Positions 26,629-34,945 of a DNA stretch of 64,000 nucleotides are shown piece after piece. The notes under the pieces were generated by a model. It did not search any database, was not told where the DNA came from, and worked only from the letters and a program-made list of their open reading frames with translations. The stretch comes from Polaromonas sp. JS666 (GTDB lineage Bacteria; Pseudomonadota; Gammaproteobacteria; Burkholderiales; Burkholderiaceae_C), in contig NC_007948.1 of NCBI RefSeq assembly GCF_000013865.1, positions 4,092,001 through 4,156,000 of the forward strand, given 5' to 3'. How positions within the stretch are numbered: the stretch's first letter is position 1; each line of letters begins with the position of its first letter. The translations under genes and the position numbers were made by a program.

Positions 26629-26991
26629 TCAAACCGCATCTTCGTAACAGGGTCCGACGCCGCGAACCTCAACGGTGCACCACTCGGCCGCCGGACATTG
26701 TTCCGCGATCGCGATGGCTTCGGCCCGGGTCTTGCAATCGACCAGGAAGAAGCCGCCGACCATTTCCTTGGCTTCGGCGAAGGGGCCGTCCAGCAACTGG
26801 GGCCGCCCCTCGCGCACCTTGACGCGGACGGCGTTGGCCTGCGAGTTCAGGGACTCGACGGCAAGCAGTTGGCCCCGCGCGCGCAGCTCATCCGCAAACC
26901 CGAGCATGCGCTCATAGACGGCATGGCCCTCGGCCTCGGTACGCGAAAGCCGTTGGCCGAGCGGCTCCATGATCAGCAGCATGTAGGGCAT
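26629..26991 (-). CDS. YCII/DGPF-domain protein, first gene of the ECF42 locus
   Basis: A 120-residue YCII-related protein with LLDGPFAEAKEMVGGFF and N-terminus MPYMLLIMEPLGQRLSR. It is shorter and only distantly similar to the downstream DGPF protein. The ATG at 26989-26991 gives the normal family start; the upstream in-frame extension of 38 codons is not family-like. It is the promoter-proximal gene of the run that ends with the ECF42 sigma gene, so the sigma-dependent promoter is expected in 26992-27110. Confidence 0.88.
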   Translation of the reverse strand: MPYMLLIMEPLGQRLSRTEAEGHAVYERMLGFADELRARGQLLAVESLNSQANAVRVKVREGRPQLLDGPFAEAKEMVGGFFLVDCKTRAEAIAIAEQCPAAEWCTVEVRGVGPCYEDAV

Positions 26992-27184
26992 GGCGATTCT
27001 TCTATTTTTCCAATGGCGGGGGTGGCCGCAGGGTTGGGCGAGCGTCGCCGCCATCATAGCTGTGGCATGGCCCGGGCGCAGCCCGTTGTACACGACATGA
27101 TCCACGCATGATCCGCGTCAACACACCCGCAACGATGTCACCTGATACTTGAAAAGGTAGCAAAACACGGAAGGAAAGCCATCC

Positions 27185-27538
27185 ATGAGCACATTTGACC
27201 ATGTGGGCCTGATACAGGATATCAATGAAGGCCTCGGGCAGTTTCGCAAGGCGCAACCCGAGGCGATGCAGGGGTTTGGGCAGCTCTCGCGAGCCGCGAT
27301 GTCGGAGGGCACCCTCAGCGCCAGGCACAAGGAGCTGATGGCCCTGGCGATTGGAGTGACCCAGCACTGCTCGGGCTGCATCGCTTTTCATGTGAAAGCC
27401 CTGCACAAACTGGGCTGCACCCGCGCCGAGCTGGAGGAAACGCTGGCCGTGTGCGTGTACATGGGCGGTGGTCCGGCCCTGATGTACACGGCCGAGGCCC
27501 TCAAAGCCTGGGAGGCCATGGCGCCAGATCTCACCTGA
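27185..27538 (+). CDS. Carboxymuconolactone decarboxylase / AhpD-like family protein
   Basis: A 117-residue all-helical protein of the CMD/AhpD family. The redox motif HCSGCIAFHVKAL has the CxxC and downstream His of AhpD-type peroxidase partners, so an alkylhydroperoxidase-like or disulfide-reductase role is more likely than lactone decarboxylation. It is monocistronic between the divergent ECF42 operon and a convergent SDR pseudogene. AAGGAAAGCC precedes the ATG. Confidence 0.92.
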   Translation: MSTFDHVGLIQDINEGLGQFRKAQPEAMQGFGQLSRAAMSEGTLSARHKELMALAIGVTQHCSGCIAFHVKALHKLGCTRAELEETLAVCVYMGGGPALMYTAEALKAWEAMAPDLT

Positions 27539-27604
27539 AAACCTGAGCCGTCCGCTGCGCCCGCTGCTCAAGCGGCGCACCGAGCGCGGGCCGTCCACCG
27601 ATCT

Positions 27605-28034
27605 TCAGTCCACAAAAAAATCCGGAATGAAATCTTTCGTTCCCGGCGTCACCGAATATTTTTCCAGGTCGGTGATGCCGTGCGCGGCCAGCAGTTCGTC
27701 GTCAATATAAAAATTTCCGGTGTTCGCACTCGGGCTGGTCAGGATCAGGCAGGCGGCGTCAGACAGGCAGACAGGCCTGAGAGAGTGAGAGTTTTTCGAT
27801 TTCACTCCCTCTCCCTCTGGGAGAGGGCGGGGGTGAGGGCCGGTGAGTGGCCACAACACTGGAGCACAGCCCCTCACCCCAACCCTCTCCCCAAAGGGGC
27901 GAGGGAGGAAATGCCATCGCTTCGAAAAACCCTCGGCCTCTGAGTGCACAGGCAGGGGCCGCGCGCATCGACGCCGCTCATCAGGTCGCAGCGCTTCATC
28001 GGCATGCGTTCGGTGTCGGTGAGGCTGATGACGC
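27605..28034 (-). pseudogene. Decayed SDR gene interrupted by the 168-bp element
   Basis: The last 50 or so codons (27605-27767) match the 3' end of the intact SDR gene at 29566-30393 almost base for base, including the ends TPGTKDFIPDFFVD. Homology stops at CAGACAGG, a 168-bp repeat element follows (27777-27944), and homology resumes at 27944-28034 with a segment that corresponds to about 30011-30100 of the intact gene. Everything upstream of that is missing. So about 270 bp of the middle and all of the N-terminal coding region are lost, and no functional product is possible. Confidence 0.85.
27777..27944. repeat. 168-bp palindromic repeat element, copy B
   Basis: Inverted relative to copy A (12120-12287), the same length, with 4 base differences by eye. 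The ends read CTGAGAGAGTGAGAGTTTTT and AAAAACCCTCGGCCTCTGAG. It lies inside the SDR pseudogene, next to a doubled CAGACAGG, and the flanking CAGGCCTG/TGCACAGG matches contiguous sequence of the intact SDR gene, which marks the insertion point. Confidence 0.85.
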
Positions 28035-28080
28035 GCGAGCAGCCACCCGACCCGCGCGCCAGACCGTGATGTCCGCGACG

Positions 28081-28392
28081 TCACAGCACCCGATATATCT
28101 CCCAGCGGCTGGTTCCGGACACCACGAAGGGTTCGAGGTCCTTGCTCCACTGCTTGTGCTCGGGAATCGAAGCTATCTTGTCCCAGGCCCGGCTCAATTC
28201 GGCGAGGTCCTCGATCAGATGTTCCGACTGGATCGTGGCTTCCAGCGCGCCGACCGAGCCGGTCAGCAGGCGCGTCTTGTCGGCGGAAAAACCGGCCTGG
28301 GGACCAATCTCCCGCAGCCAGCGCTGCATCAGGTCCACCGCATTCTGCTTGTAGCCGAACTTCGCATCAATGCTCCAGCGTGCAATCATCAT
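28081..28392 (-). CDS. Conserved small protein of unknown function, coupled to a methyltransferase
   Basis: A 103-residue protein beginning MMIARWSIDAKFGYKQNAVDLM. Its beta-alpha-beta pattern suggests a dimeric alpha/beta-barrel (ferredoxin-like) fold, but I cannot name the family. AAAGGAGATGAGCC is a strong ribosome site before the ATG at 28392. It starts 19 bp after the methyltransferase stop and is certainly co-transcribed. The next feature downstream is the SDR pseudogene. Confidence 0.78.
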   Translation of the reverse strand: MMIARWSIDAKFGYKQNAVDLMQRWLREIGPQAGFSADKTRLLTGSVGALEATIQSEHLIEDLAELSRAWDKIASIPEHKQWSKDLEPFVVSGTSRWEIYRVL

Positions 28393-28411
28393 GGCTCATC
28401 TCCTTTCAGGA

Positions 28412-29221
28412 TTACTTTCTCACACCCACCGTCACCCAGTATTCGCGCGGCACGCAGATGCCCAGTTCCGTCGCGAAACTGTCGTGGAAGGCGATAAAGT
28501 CGCGCCGCAGCTGCGCGCGCCGGCTTTCGTCGAGGCTCGCGGCCAGGGCCTTGGTCGGACCGTAGCCTGTAGAAAAGGTCTGCCAGGCGGATTCCCCGGA
28601 GGGCTCGCGATAGTAGGAAACGCCCTTCTCGAACTTGAGGTCGAAGTCGCGCGCCAGCAGTTCGCGAATGCGCTCCGTGCGGCCCCACTCGAAAGGCGAA
28701 GGCGGCGCCGGGTCCGGGGGCGCGGCCATGTAGGGCTTCATGACCTGGAACATCCTGGCCACGTTGCTGTCGTTCAGCCAGGTCGTCAACGCAATGCGCC
28801 CGCTATGGCGAGTGACGCGCGCCAGTTCGGCTGCGGCCGCTTCCGGCCGGCTGGCAAACATGACGCCACAGGTCGAGATGACGGCGTCGAACGCGCCATC
28901 GGCGAACGGGAGGCTTTCGGCGTCGCCGATGCGGTAGTCGATGGCAAGCCCTTCGGCTTCGGCCCGGGCCTTGGCGGCGGCCACCAGTTCCGAGGCGATG
29001 TCCACGCCGGTCACCCGCGCGCCACGCCGCGCGACCACGCGCGAGGTCCAGCCGGTGCCCGTGGCCAGGTCGAGAATGCTCTCGCCGGGCTTCGGGTCCA
29101 GCCGCAGCACGCAATGGTCGATGGAGTCGCTGATGCCACGGCTGATCTGGTCATAGTCCAGTCCGCCCGAACTCCAGACGGCCGCCGGGCGCTGGTTATG
29201 CGTTTGAATCGCTATGTCCAT
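28412..29221 (-). CDS. Class I SAM-dependent methyltransferase
   Basis: A 269-residue methyltransferase of the UbiE/Methyltransf_11 type. Motif I ILDLATGTGWTSRVVARRG binds S-adenosylmethionine, followed by GVDIA and motif FAMGDA-equivalent RIGDAESLPFADGAFDAVI. The acceptor substrate is unknown. ATG 29221 (MDIAIQTHNQ) is chosen because upstream in-frame sequence is not family-like. With the small gene at 28081-28392 it forms a cassette flanked on both sides by copies of the same SDR gene. Confidence 0.9.
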   Translation of the reverse strand: MDIAIQTHNQRPAAVWSSGGLDYDQISRGISDSIDHCVLRLDPKPGESILDLATGTGWTSRVVARRGARVTGVDIASELVAAAKARAEAEGLAIDYRIGDAESLPFADGAFDAVISTCGVMFASRPEAAAAELARVTRHSGRIALTTWLNDSNVARMFQVMKPYMAAPPDPAPPSPFEWGRTERIRELLARDFDLKFEKGVSYYREPSGESAWQTFSTGYGPTKALAASLDESRRAQLRRDFIAFHDSFATELGICVPREYWVTVGVRK

Positions 29222-29426
29222 GGAAAGGTCTCCGCTTTCTCGCTGGTGTTTTTGTCCCGCCGCGCCATGGAGCTTCGCGAGAATGGAAGCACCCAAGGCG
29301 ACGAACAGAGGCGGCAAAGAGTCAGACTAGGCCGCGCAGGGCCACTTGTCAAGGAGCAGCCTTATCCAACGCGGTATGAGCCTGGGCGGTGGATTTGGAT
29401 CGATCACGTTTCACAAGGTGATCGAC

Positions 29427-29565
29427 ATGGGCGAGACCCGTCTGCAAACAATTTCCCGGTTCCAGGCCTTCCTGGCCGGCACGCTGGAGGTGCGCTTTTG
29501 CGTGCACGACAACGATGACACGCCTCAAAGCGAGCTTTTCAACAGAATTGGCCGTTTTCTGATGC
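29427..29565 (+). pseudogene. Possible transposase/integrase N-terminal remnant
   Basis: The frame starting MGETRLQTISRFQAFLAGTLEVRF resembles the N-terminus of transposases with an integrase core, where a QxxxFLxGTxxVxF pattern precedes the HTH. It then runs into the 3' end of the SDR gene. The similarity is from memory of the pattern and is short. No terminal repeats were found. The rest of 29222-29426 shows nothing recognisable. Confidence 0.3.
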
Positions 29566-30393
29566 TCAATCCACGAAGAAATCCGGAATGAAGTCTTTCG
29601 TTCCCGGGGTCACCGAATATTTTTCCAGGTCGGTGATGCCGTGTGCGGCCAGCAGTTCGTCGTCAATATAAAAATTGCCGGTGTTCGAACTCGGGCTGGT
29701 CAGGATCAGGTAGGCAGCGTCAGACAGGATCTCGGGCGTTCGGCAGCGCTTCACGTCCACCCCGGGCAGCATCTGCAGCGCGGCGGTGGCAATGGCGGTG
29801 CGCGGCCACAGGCTGTTGACGGCGATGCCGTACTTCCCGAACTCGCCCGCATGCCCCAGCGTGCACATGCTCATGCCGTACTTGGCCATGGTGTAGGCCG
29901 TGTGGTGCTCAAACCAGTGCGGCTTCATCGACAGCGGCGGCGACATCGTCAGCACATGCGGGTTGCGCCCGGCCTGCGCGGATTTTTTCAGCTCGGCCAG
30001 GCAGGCCTGCGTGCACAGGTAGGTGCCGCGCGCATTGACGCCGTTCATCAGGTCGTAGCGCTTCATCGGCGTGTGCTCGGTGTCGGTGAGGCTGATGGCG
30101 CTGGCGTTGTTGACCAGGATGTCGATGCCGCCAAAAGTCTCCACGGCCTTGACCACGGCGACTCTCACGGCGTCTTCGTCGCGGATGTCCACAGCCAGCG
30201 CCAGCGCCTGGCCGCCAGAGGCCCGGATTTCTTCGGCGGCGCTGTAGATGGTGCCGGGCAGCTTGGGGTTGGCATCGGTGGTCTTGGCCACGATGACCAC
30301 ATTGGCGCCGTCGGCGGCGGCCCGGTTGCCGATGGCCAGCCCGATGCCGCGCGAGGCACCGGTGATGAAGAGGGTCTTGCCTTTGAGATTCAT
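29566..30393 (-). CDS. Short-chain dehydrogenase, HSDL2-like
   Basis: A 275-residue SDR. The NAD(P)-binding motif TGASRGIG is at residues 11-18, the NNAS motif follows, and the active-site Tyr/Lys is in YTMAKYG. The extended C-terminus (ISDAAYLILTSPSSNTGNFYIDDELLAAHG) resembles the hydroxysteroid dehydrogenase-like 2 group. Substrate unknown. It is 118 bp after the enoyl-CoA hydratase gene, so a role in acyl or steroid-like catabolism is possible. A truncated duplicate lies at 27605-28034. ATG 30393 is chosen for family length. Confidence 0.92.
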   Translation of the reverse strand: MNLKGKTLFITGASRGIGLAIGNRAAADGANVVIVAKTTDANPKLPGTIYSAAEEIRASGGQALALAVDIRDEDAVRVAVVKAVETFGGIDILVNNASAISLTDTEHTPMKRYDLMNGVNARGTYLCTQACLAELKKSAQAGRNPHVLTMSPPLSMKPHWFEHHTAYTMAKYGMSMCTLGHAGEFGKYGIAVNSLWPRTAIATAALQMLPGVDVKRCRTPEILSDAAYLILTSPSSNTGNFYIDDELLAAHGITDLEKYSVTPGTKDFIPDFFVD

Positions 30394-30414
30394 GAACGTC
30401 TCCTGTTTTAACTT

Positions 30415-30431
30415 GCTATATGTTTGATAGC
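30415..30431. repeat. 17-bp GCTAT...ATAGC intergenic palindrome
   Basis: GCTATATGTTTGATAGC lies just upstream of the SDR start, a degenerate member of the family at 9023-9039 and 12816-12832. Beside it is a doubled CTTTGTTCTTG. Confidence 0.5.
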
Positions 30432-30511
30432 TCACCACCCCATATCGACAGCGGAGACCGGCCTTTGTTCTTGCTTTGTTCTTGATAAGGCCCCGAGCCC
30501 GTACCGCCGCC

Positions 30512-31336
30512 TCACACTTTTGAGAAGTCCGGCTTGCGTTTCTCCATGAAAGCGCCAAACGCCTCACGCGCGGCCGGCTCGCCGAGCATGCGGCCGAAGC
30601 TGGCGCCCTCTTCGGCCATGCGTTCGGCCACGATGTTGGAATTGCCTTTTTTCATCAGGCGCTTGGTTTCCATCAGCGCGCTGAGCGGCTTGGCAGCCAG
30701 CTTGAGCGCCTGCCGCTGCGCCAGCGCATTGGCCTCGGCAGGCGGCACGATGCGGTTGACCAGGCCAAGCTCCAGCGCGGTTTCCGCCATGAAGGGCTCC
30801 CCCAGCAGCAGGGCCTCGGCCGCACGCGGGTAGCCCATCAGCTGCGGCACCAGAAAGCTCGACGCCGCCTCCGGGCACAGGCCCAGGTTGACAAAGGGCA
30901 TGGAAAACGCGGCGTTGTCGCCGGCATACACCAGGTCGCAGTGCAGCAGCAGCGTGGTGCCTATACCGACGGCCGGGCCGCATACCGCGGCCACCAGGGG
31001 CTTGGGAAAGCTGCTGATACCGCGCAGGAAACGAAACACCGGCGCATCGGGCGTGGACGGCGGCTTGTTCAAAAAGTCGCCAATGTCGTTGCCCGCCGAG
31101 AAAATGGTTTCATGCCCCTGGATCACCACGGCGCGCACGGCGCTGTCGTGGTGGGCGGCCTCCAGCGCGTCGGCCAGGGCGGCATACATCGCGGAAGTGA
31201 TGGAGTTTTTCTTGTCCAGGCGGTTCAGCGTGATGGTCATCACGCCCGCTTCGACATGGCTGAGGATCTCGGGAATGGCGCCGGTGGGCGTGCTGGAAGA
31301 TGTGCTGGAAGATGTGCTGGAAGATGATGGGTTCAT
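30512..31336 (-). CDS. Enoyl-CoA hydratase/isomerase family protein
   Basis: A 274-residue crotonase-fold protein. The oxyanion-hole segments SAGNDIGDFL and CGPAVGIGTTLLLHCDL and the catalytic-type Glu in LGLCPEAASSFL are present. The first of the two classical hydratase glutamates is not evident, which is common in isomerase-like or CaiD-like members. The N-terminus starts with a serine/threonine low-complexity stretch encoded by a 3 x 12-bp tandem repeat. It sits 116 bp after a TesB-like thioesterase gene and upstream of the SDR gene, all on the minus strand. Confidence 0.9.
   Translation of the reverse strand: MNPSSSSTSSSTSSSTPTGAIPEILSHVEAGVMTITLNRLDKKNSITSAMYAALADALEAAHHDSAVRAVVIQGHETIFSAGNDIGDFLNKPPSTPDAPVFRFLRGISSFPKPLVAAVCGPAVGIGTTLLLHCDLVYAGDNAAFSMPFVNLGLCPEAASSFLVPQLMGYPRAAEALLLGEPFMAETALELGLVNRIVPPAEANALAQRQALKLAAKPLSALMETKRLMKKGNSNIVAERMAEEGASFGRMLGEPAAREAFGAFMEKRKPDFSKV
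31290..31325. repeat. Three 12-bp tandem repeats inside the enoyl-CoA hydratase gene
   Basis: GTGCTGGAAGAT occurs three times in a row without mismatch. On the minus strand it encodes repeated Ser-Ser-Ser-Thr-like units at residues 4-15 of the protein. Copy-number change would be in frame. Confidence 0.9.
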
Positions 31337-31452
31337 GATGATTTCAGGGTTGGGGTGCCAGATGAGTGAAGCCCATGGCGATGCCGAAAATATAGTCCTG
31401 TAGTCTTATGGTCCGGGCTATGCCGGTCCAGTTTATCCCTTGTGATTCCAGT

Positions 31453-32316
31453 TTATTCCTTGTAGTACACCATCTGGCTGCTGGTCGCCAGCAGGGCGCC
31501 CGCCTGATTCCAGACCTGCACGGTTTGGTCAAAAAAGCCGTTGCGGAAGTTCTGGCCCCGCGCCTGGCCCAGCAAATGCCCCTCGCCGCTTTGCGCCAGC
31601 TGCCGGCTGTCTGCATGGAAGTACACCGTGATCGACACCGTACCGGCCGGCACCCGGGTCGCGCGGCGCAGCCAGACGCGGGGGTAAAACGCATCGGCCA
31701 TGGCCGTCAGCGCGAGAAAGTCCAGCGGGCGCGGCGGCTCGTCGCGTACCCAGAGCTGCGTCAGGCTGCCCCCTTCACCGCCCTCTTCACCGCCTTTTTC
31801 TCCGCCTTGGCAGCTGCCATCCCAGACCTCTGGAATCATGCCGCGCGCCACGCGGATGTCGTAGCGGCGGGTCCACTCGGACGAGCCGAACCGCAGCCGA
31901 GGCAAGGTATCTAAAAACCCGACAGCGGGCATGGGCGTGTCGTTCGCGCTCCAGGTTTCGCGCCGCGCGGCCGTCACCGCCGTCGCCGTCATCACCACCG
32001 CCTCCGCGCCAGACGCATCGGCCTGCAGCAGCTCCACCGTCCAGTGCTGCGTCGAGCGGTTGGTGCGCACGGGTGTGGCCGTGATGCTGAACGGCCCTTC
32101 AGCCATGGCACTGGCGTAGTTCACGGTCAGGGCTATCGGCTCGCCCAGCAGGGACGGATGCCGCAAGATCGCCTGCAAGGCCGTCGCCGCGGTGGTGCCG
32201 CCAAACGGGCCCACCATGTTCCAGTAAGCCGGGCTGCTGGCGCCCAGCCAGGTGTCGGGCCGGTCACTGCCGGCGGCTTCCAGCCGGAGGGCCTGGTCAA
32301 AAGGGTGTTTATTCAT
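31453..32316 (-). CDS. TesB-like acyl-CoA thioesterase (double hotdog)
   Basis: A 287-residue thioesterase-family protein with an N-terminal hotdog (PAYWNMVGPFGGTTAATALQAIL, the FGG motif of TesB-like enzymes) and a second hotdog. A glycine/glutamate-rich linker (GGEKGGEEGGEGG) lies between them. The C-terminal ends with GQNFRNGFFDQTVQVWNQAGALLATSSQ, characteristic of the family. It probably hydrolyses acyl-CoA. ATG 32316 is preferred; the 47 in-frame codons before it are not family-like. The spacer after its stop holds an 18-bp imperfect tandem duplication. Confidence 0.85.
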   Translation of the reverse strand: MNKHPFDQALRLEAAGSDRPDTWLGASSPAYWNMVGPFGGTTAATALQAILRHPSLLGEPIALTVNYASAMAEGPFSITATPVRTNRSTQHWTVELLQADASGAEAVVMTATAVTAARRETWSANDTPMPAVGFLDTLPRLRFGSSEWTRRYDIRVARGMIPEVWDGSCQGGEKGGEEGGEGGSLTQLWVRDEPPRPLDFLALTAMADAFYPRVWLRRATRVPAGTVSITVYFHADSRQLAQSGEGHLLGQARGQNFRNGFFDQTVQVWNQAGALLATSSQMVYYKE

Positions 32317-32516
32317 GACCCAATAGTGTGAAGCAGGAAATTGGCGAAGGCAGTCGTCTGCGCGACGCCGGGCTTTGTTTTTTGTCATTGATGCTCGTCT
32401 GCACGCCTGGGCAATGGCAGCTTTGGGGCGGCGGATACGGCCAAACGGCGCGAGCACATGGTGAGCGACTTCGGGATCACGGGATGCCCCCGGGTTGGAA
32501 GTGAGATTTGGGCGAA

Positions 32517-33797
32517 TCAGTGCGCGGGGTTAAGCCGGGGGTGAGTCTCTTCGCCCCAGTGGTAAAGCACAGCACCGGACAGCAGCATGGCCACGGCGAC
32601 GAACCAGAAAGCGCTCTCTATGCGTCCGCCCAGGGCTGCGGCTGCACCCAGGCCCAAGGCGCCAATGCCGTAACCCAGGTCGCGCCAGAAGCGATAGATG
32701 CCGATGGCAGATGCCCGCCAGGTGGGGTGGGCGATGTCGGCCACCGCCGCACTGAGGTTCGGGTACAGCATCGCCATGCCCAGTCCCGCAATCGCGGCCG
32801 AGGCGATCCACCACGCCGAGCCGTGGCCTAGCGGCAGCAGCGCGACACCGGCGCCGCACAACCACATACCCCAGACGTTCAGGCGGTGTCGGCCGACCCG
32901 GTCGGACAGCTTGCCGGTGAAGAATTGCGCCCCGCCCCAAGTGAAGCCGTAGACACCGACTATCCAGCCGATGCCGGTCAGGCTGACCCCTTGCTGGTGC
33001 AGATAAACCGGCCAGAACGCCCAGACCAGTGCATCGACGAACTTCTCGACCATGCCCGCCTGGCACAGCGCTGCCATGCGGCGGTCACGCCAACTCATGA
33101 GGACAAACATTTCCCGAGTTGTCGGTCGTTCGCTGATGCCCGTCGGGTAGCGCGGCCGGAGAGTTTGCGCCGAGGGTGCTGCAGCGTGGCGCTTGACATC
33201 GGCATGGGCCCAGGGCAGCGTCTCCACCACGCCCATCCAGGCCAGTAGCGTGGCCAGACCGATAACGGCAGCCCCAAACCACAGCAGACCTTCGCGCGGG
33301 CCCAGCAGCGAGGCGGCATAGCCTGTCACCACACCGGCAATGGCGACACCGACATAACCAGCAAACTCGTTGAGTCCGATAACCAGTCCGCGCTGGTCCG
33401 CGCGGGTGATGTCGAGTTTGGACGTCTGAGTCATTGACCAGGTCAGGCCCTGGTTGACACCCAGCAGGATGGTCGCCATGACAATCCAGCTCCACGAAGT
33501 GGCGAAGTAGACGAGCAGCGGAATCGGTAGCGCCACCAACCAGCCCACCAGCAACACTTGCCGGCGACCAATGCGTTCGGCCAGACGACCGGCGACGAAG
33601 TTCATTGCGCCCTTGACGAATCCGAAGGCGACGACGAAGGCGACCAGCAACATGAAGGAGCCGCGCGGCACGCCAAACTCCGTTTCGGCCAGCGCCGGGA
33701 CGACGTTACGCATCATCCCTATGGTCATGCCCACGAGCAGTACCTGCAGCAGTTGCTGCAGGACTTGGGTCAGATTGGCGCGGATGCCGTATTTCAT
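32517..33797 (-). CDS. MFS transporter linked to the persulfide operon
   Basis: A 426-residue major facilitator protein with about 12 hydrophobic segments. It carries the cytoplasmic loop motif after TM2 (GRLAERIGRRQVLL) and its C-half counterpart (GKLSDRVGRHRLNV). The substrate cannot be read from sequence. It starts 11 bp after the persulfide-dioxygenase-like gene, as the last gene of the ArsR-rhodanese operon, which makes export or import of a sulfur compound a reasonable guess. Confidence 0.9.
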   Translation of the reverse strand: MKYGIRANLTQVLQQLLQVLLVGMTIGMMRNVVPALAETEFGVPRGSFMLLVAFVVAFGFVKGAMNFVAGRLAERIGRRQVLLVGWLVALPIPLLVYFATSWSWIVMATILLGVNQGLTWSMTQTSKLDITRADQRGLVIGLNEFAGYVGVAIAGVVTGYAASLLGPREGLLWFGAAVIGLATLLAWMGVVETLPWAHADVKRHAAAPSAQTLRPRYPTGISERPTTREMFVLMSWRDRRMAALCQAGMVEKFVDALVWAFWPVYLHQQGVSLTGIGWIVGVYGFTWGGAQFFTGKLSDRVGRHRLNVWGMWLCGAGVALLPLGHGSAWWIASAAIAGLGMAMLYPNLSAAVADIAHPTWRASAIGIYRFWRDLGYGIGALGLGAAAALGGRIESAFWFVAVAMLLSGAVLYHWGEETHPRLNPAH

Positions 33798-33808
33798 CTG
33801 CGGTCAGC

Positions 33809-34564
33809 TCAGGCGTGCGCCGGCTCCGGTGCCCTGCCATGCAGGTTGGCCTCTACGATGCGGGCCATGTCCTGAGGCTGCGGCGGAATGTCGGCCGTGA
33901 GCGCCTTGACGAATGCTTCGCGAGACATCGAGAGCATGGGGTTGAAGCGCCTCTCAAAACCGATGGTCGATGAGGGCTTGCCAGACAGGCCGACACCGCA
34001 GGCGCTGCCGGCCTGGTGACCAGGAAAGATTTCGAGGTCGGCAGGCAGGGTCAGCAGCTTGGCATGCAAGGTATCGTGCAGTTGACCCGCCATCTCCCGC
34101 TCGCGGCCCGCCAAATCCGGTCGTCCTGCGGCGCCAACGAACAAGGTGTCGCCGGTGATGACGAACCAGGGCTCGTCGCCCCGGCGCAGGTCTCGTACCA
34201 GCAGACAGATGCTGTCTGGCGTGTGCCCCGGGGTATGCAGAATGTCGACCACCACGTTGCCAGCCTCGAGGCGCTGGCCGTCCTTGACGGGCGCGAATTC
34301 GAACATGACCCGTCCCTTGTTGCTCTCGTGCAGGTAATACGGCGCGCCGACCCGCCGTGCCAGCGCGGGGCCACCCGAGTAGTGGTCGGCATGAACATGG
34401 GTGTCGATGACGTGAGCAATCCTGACGCCTGCCTTCTCGGCCTCGGCGATGAACCAGTCCTCGTCGCCAGCGACCACGTCAACGGCTACCGCCTTTGCCA
34501 GGCTCGCGCATCCAAAGAAATAAGAGAGGGTGGCGCTCTCCGCCGCTCGTTGTCTAAAGAACAT
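33809..34564 (-). CDS. Persulfide dioxygenase-like MBL-fold hydrolase
   Basis: A 251-residue metallo-beta-lactamase-fold protein of the ETHE1/Blh group. The metal motif THVHADHYSGG (HxHxDH) is intact and further ligands appear in TPGHTPDS, TGDTLFVG and FPGHQAG. ETHE1-type enzymes oxidise glutathione persulfide to sulfite with one iron. AGGAGACAGAC gives a good ribosome site before ATG 34564. Neighbours encode an ArsR-rhodanese regulator and a DsrE protein, which supports a role in sulfide/persulfide detoxification. Confidence 0.9.
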   Translation of the reverse strand: MFFRQRAAESATLSYFFGCASLAKAVAVDVVAGDEDWFIAEAEKAGVRIAHVIDTHVHADHYSGGPALARRVGAPYYLHESNKGRVMFEFAPVKDGQRLEAGNVVVDILHTPGHTPDSICLLVRDLRRGDEPWFVITGDTLFVGAAGRPDLAGREREMAGQLHDTLHAKLLTLPADLEIFPGHQAGSACGVGLSGKPSSTIGFERRFNPMLSMSREAFVKALTADIPPQPQDMARIVEANLHGRAPEPAHA

Positions 34565-34585
34565 GTCTGTCTCCTGAATCCTGAA

Positions 34586-34936
34586 TCAGAACACCAGGAC
34601 CTTGTCGGCCCAGGTAGTCCATTGGGTGAGTTCGTCCAGGCTGCTGCGATGCGAGCCCTGGATGAGGTCGTCGACGCTGATGCCGCGTGCATCCATGCAG
34701 GTTCCGCAGACGCCGATGACGCCCGCGTGGCTCACCACCGAACCGAGCATCACTTCAAGGTTGTAGAAGCCGGTGGGTACCTTCTGGAGACGGTGCGCAG
34801 TGGGTACGGCGTCACCGATAAGGAAGACGCGAACCTCGTTGCCTGGCTGCCTGGCCAGTGCACCGGCCAGGCGCGCCCCGTTGTAAGTACGTTCACTACC
34901 GTAAGGGGCGTCGTTCAGGATGAGCAATGTGTTCAT
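34586..34936 (-). CDS. DsrE-family sulfur-relay-like protein
   Basis: A 116-residue DsrE/DsrF-like protein starting MNTLLILNDAPYGSERTYNGARLA, with the conserved region VGVCGTCMDARGI containing two Cys that could carry persulfide. The protein is small and cytoplasmic and may pass sulfane sulfur between partners. It sits 9 bp after the ArsR-rhodanese gene and 21 bp before the MBL gene in one operon. Confidence 0.9.
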   Translation of the reverse strand: MNTLLILNDAPYGSERTYNGARLAGALARQPGNEVRVFLIGDAVPTAHRLQKVPTGFYNLEVMLGSVVSHAGVIGVCGTCMDARGISVDDLIQGSHRSSLDELTQWTTWADKVLVF

Positions 34937-34945
34937 GCGAAAGCC

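Noticed and set aside
27680..27943. 87-residue plus frame containing LWERAGVRAGEWPQ
   Set aside because: It is a translation of the 168-bp repeat and pseudogene antisense, typical of spurious repeat-derived proteins.
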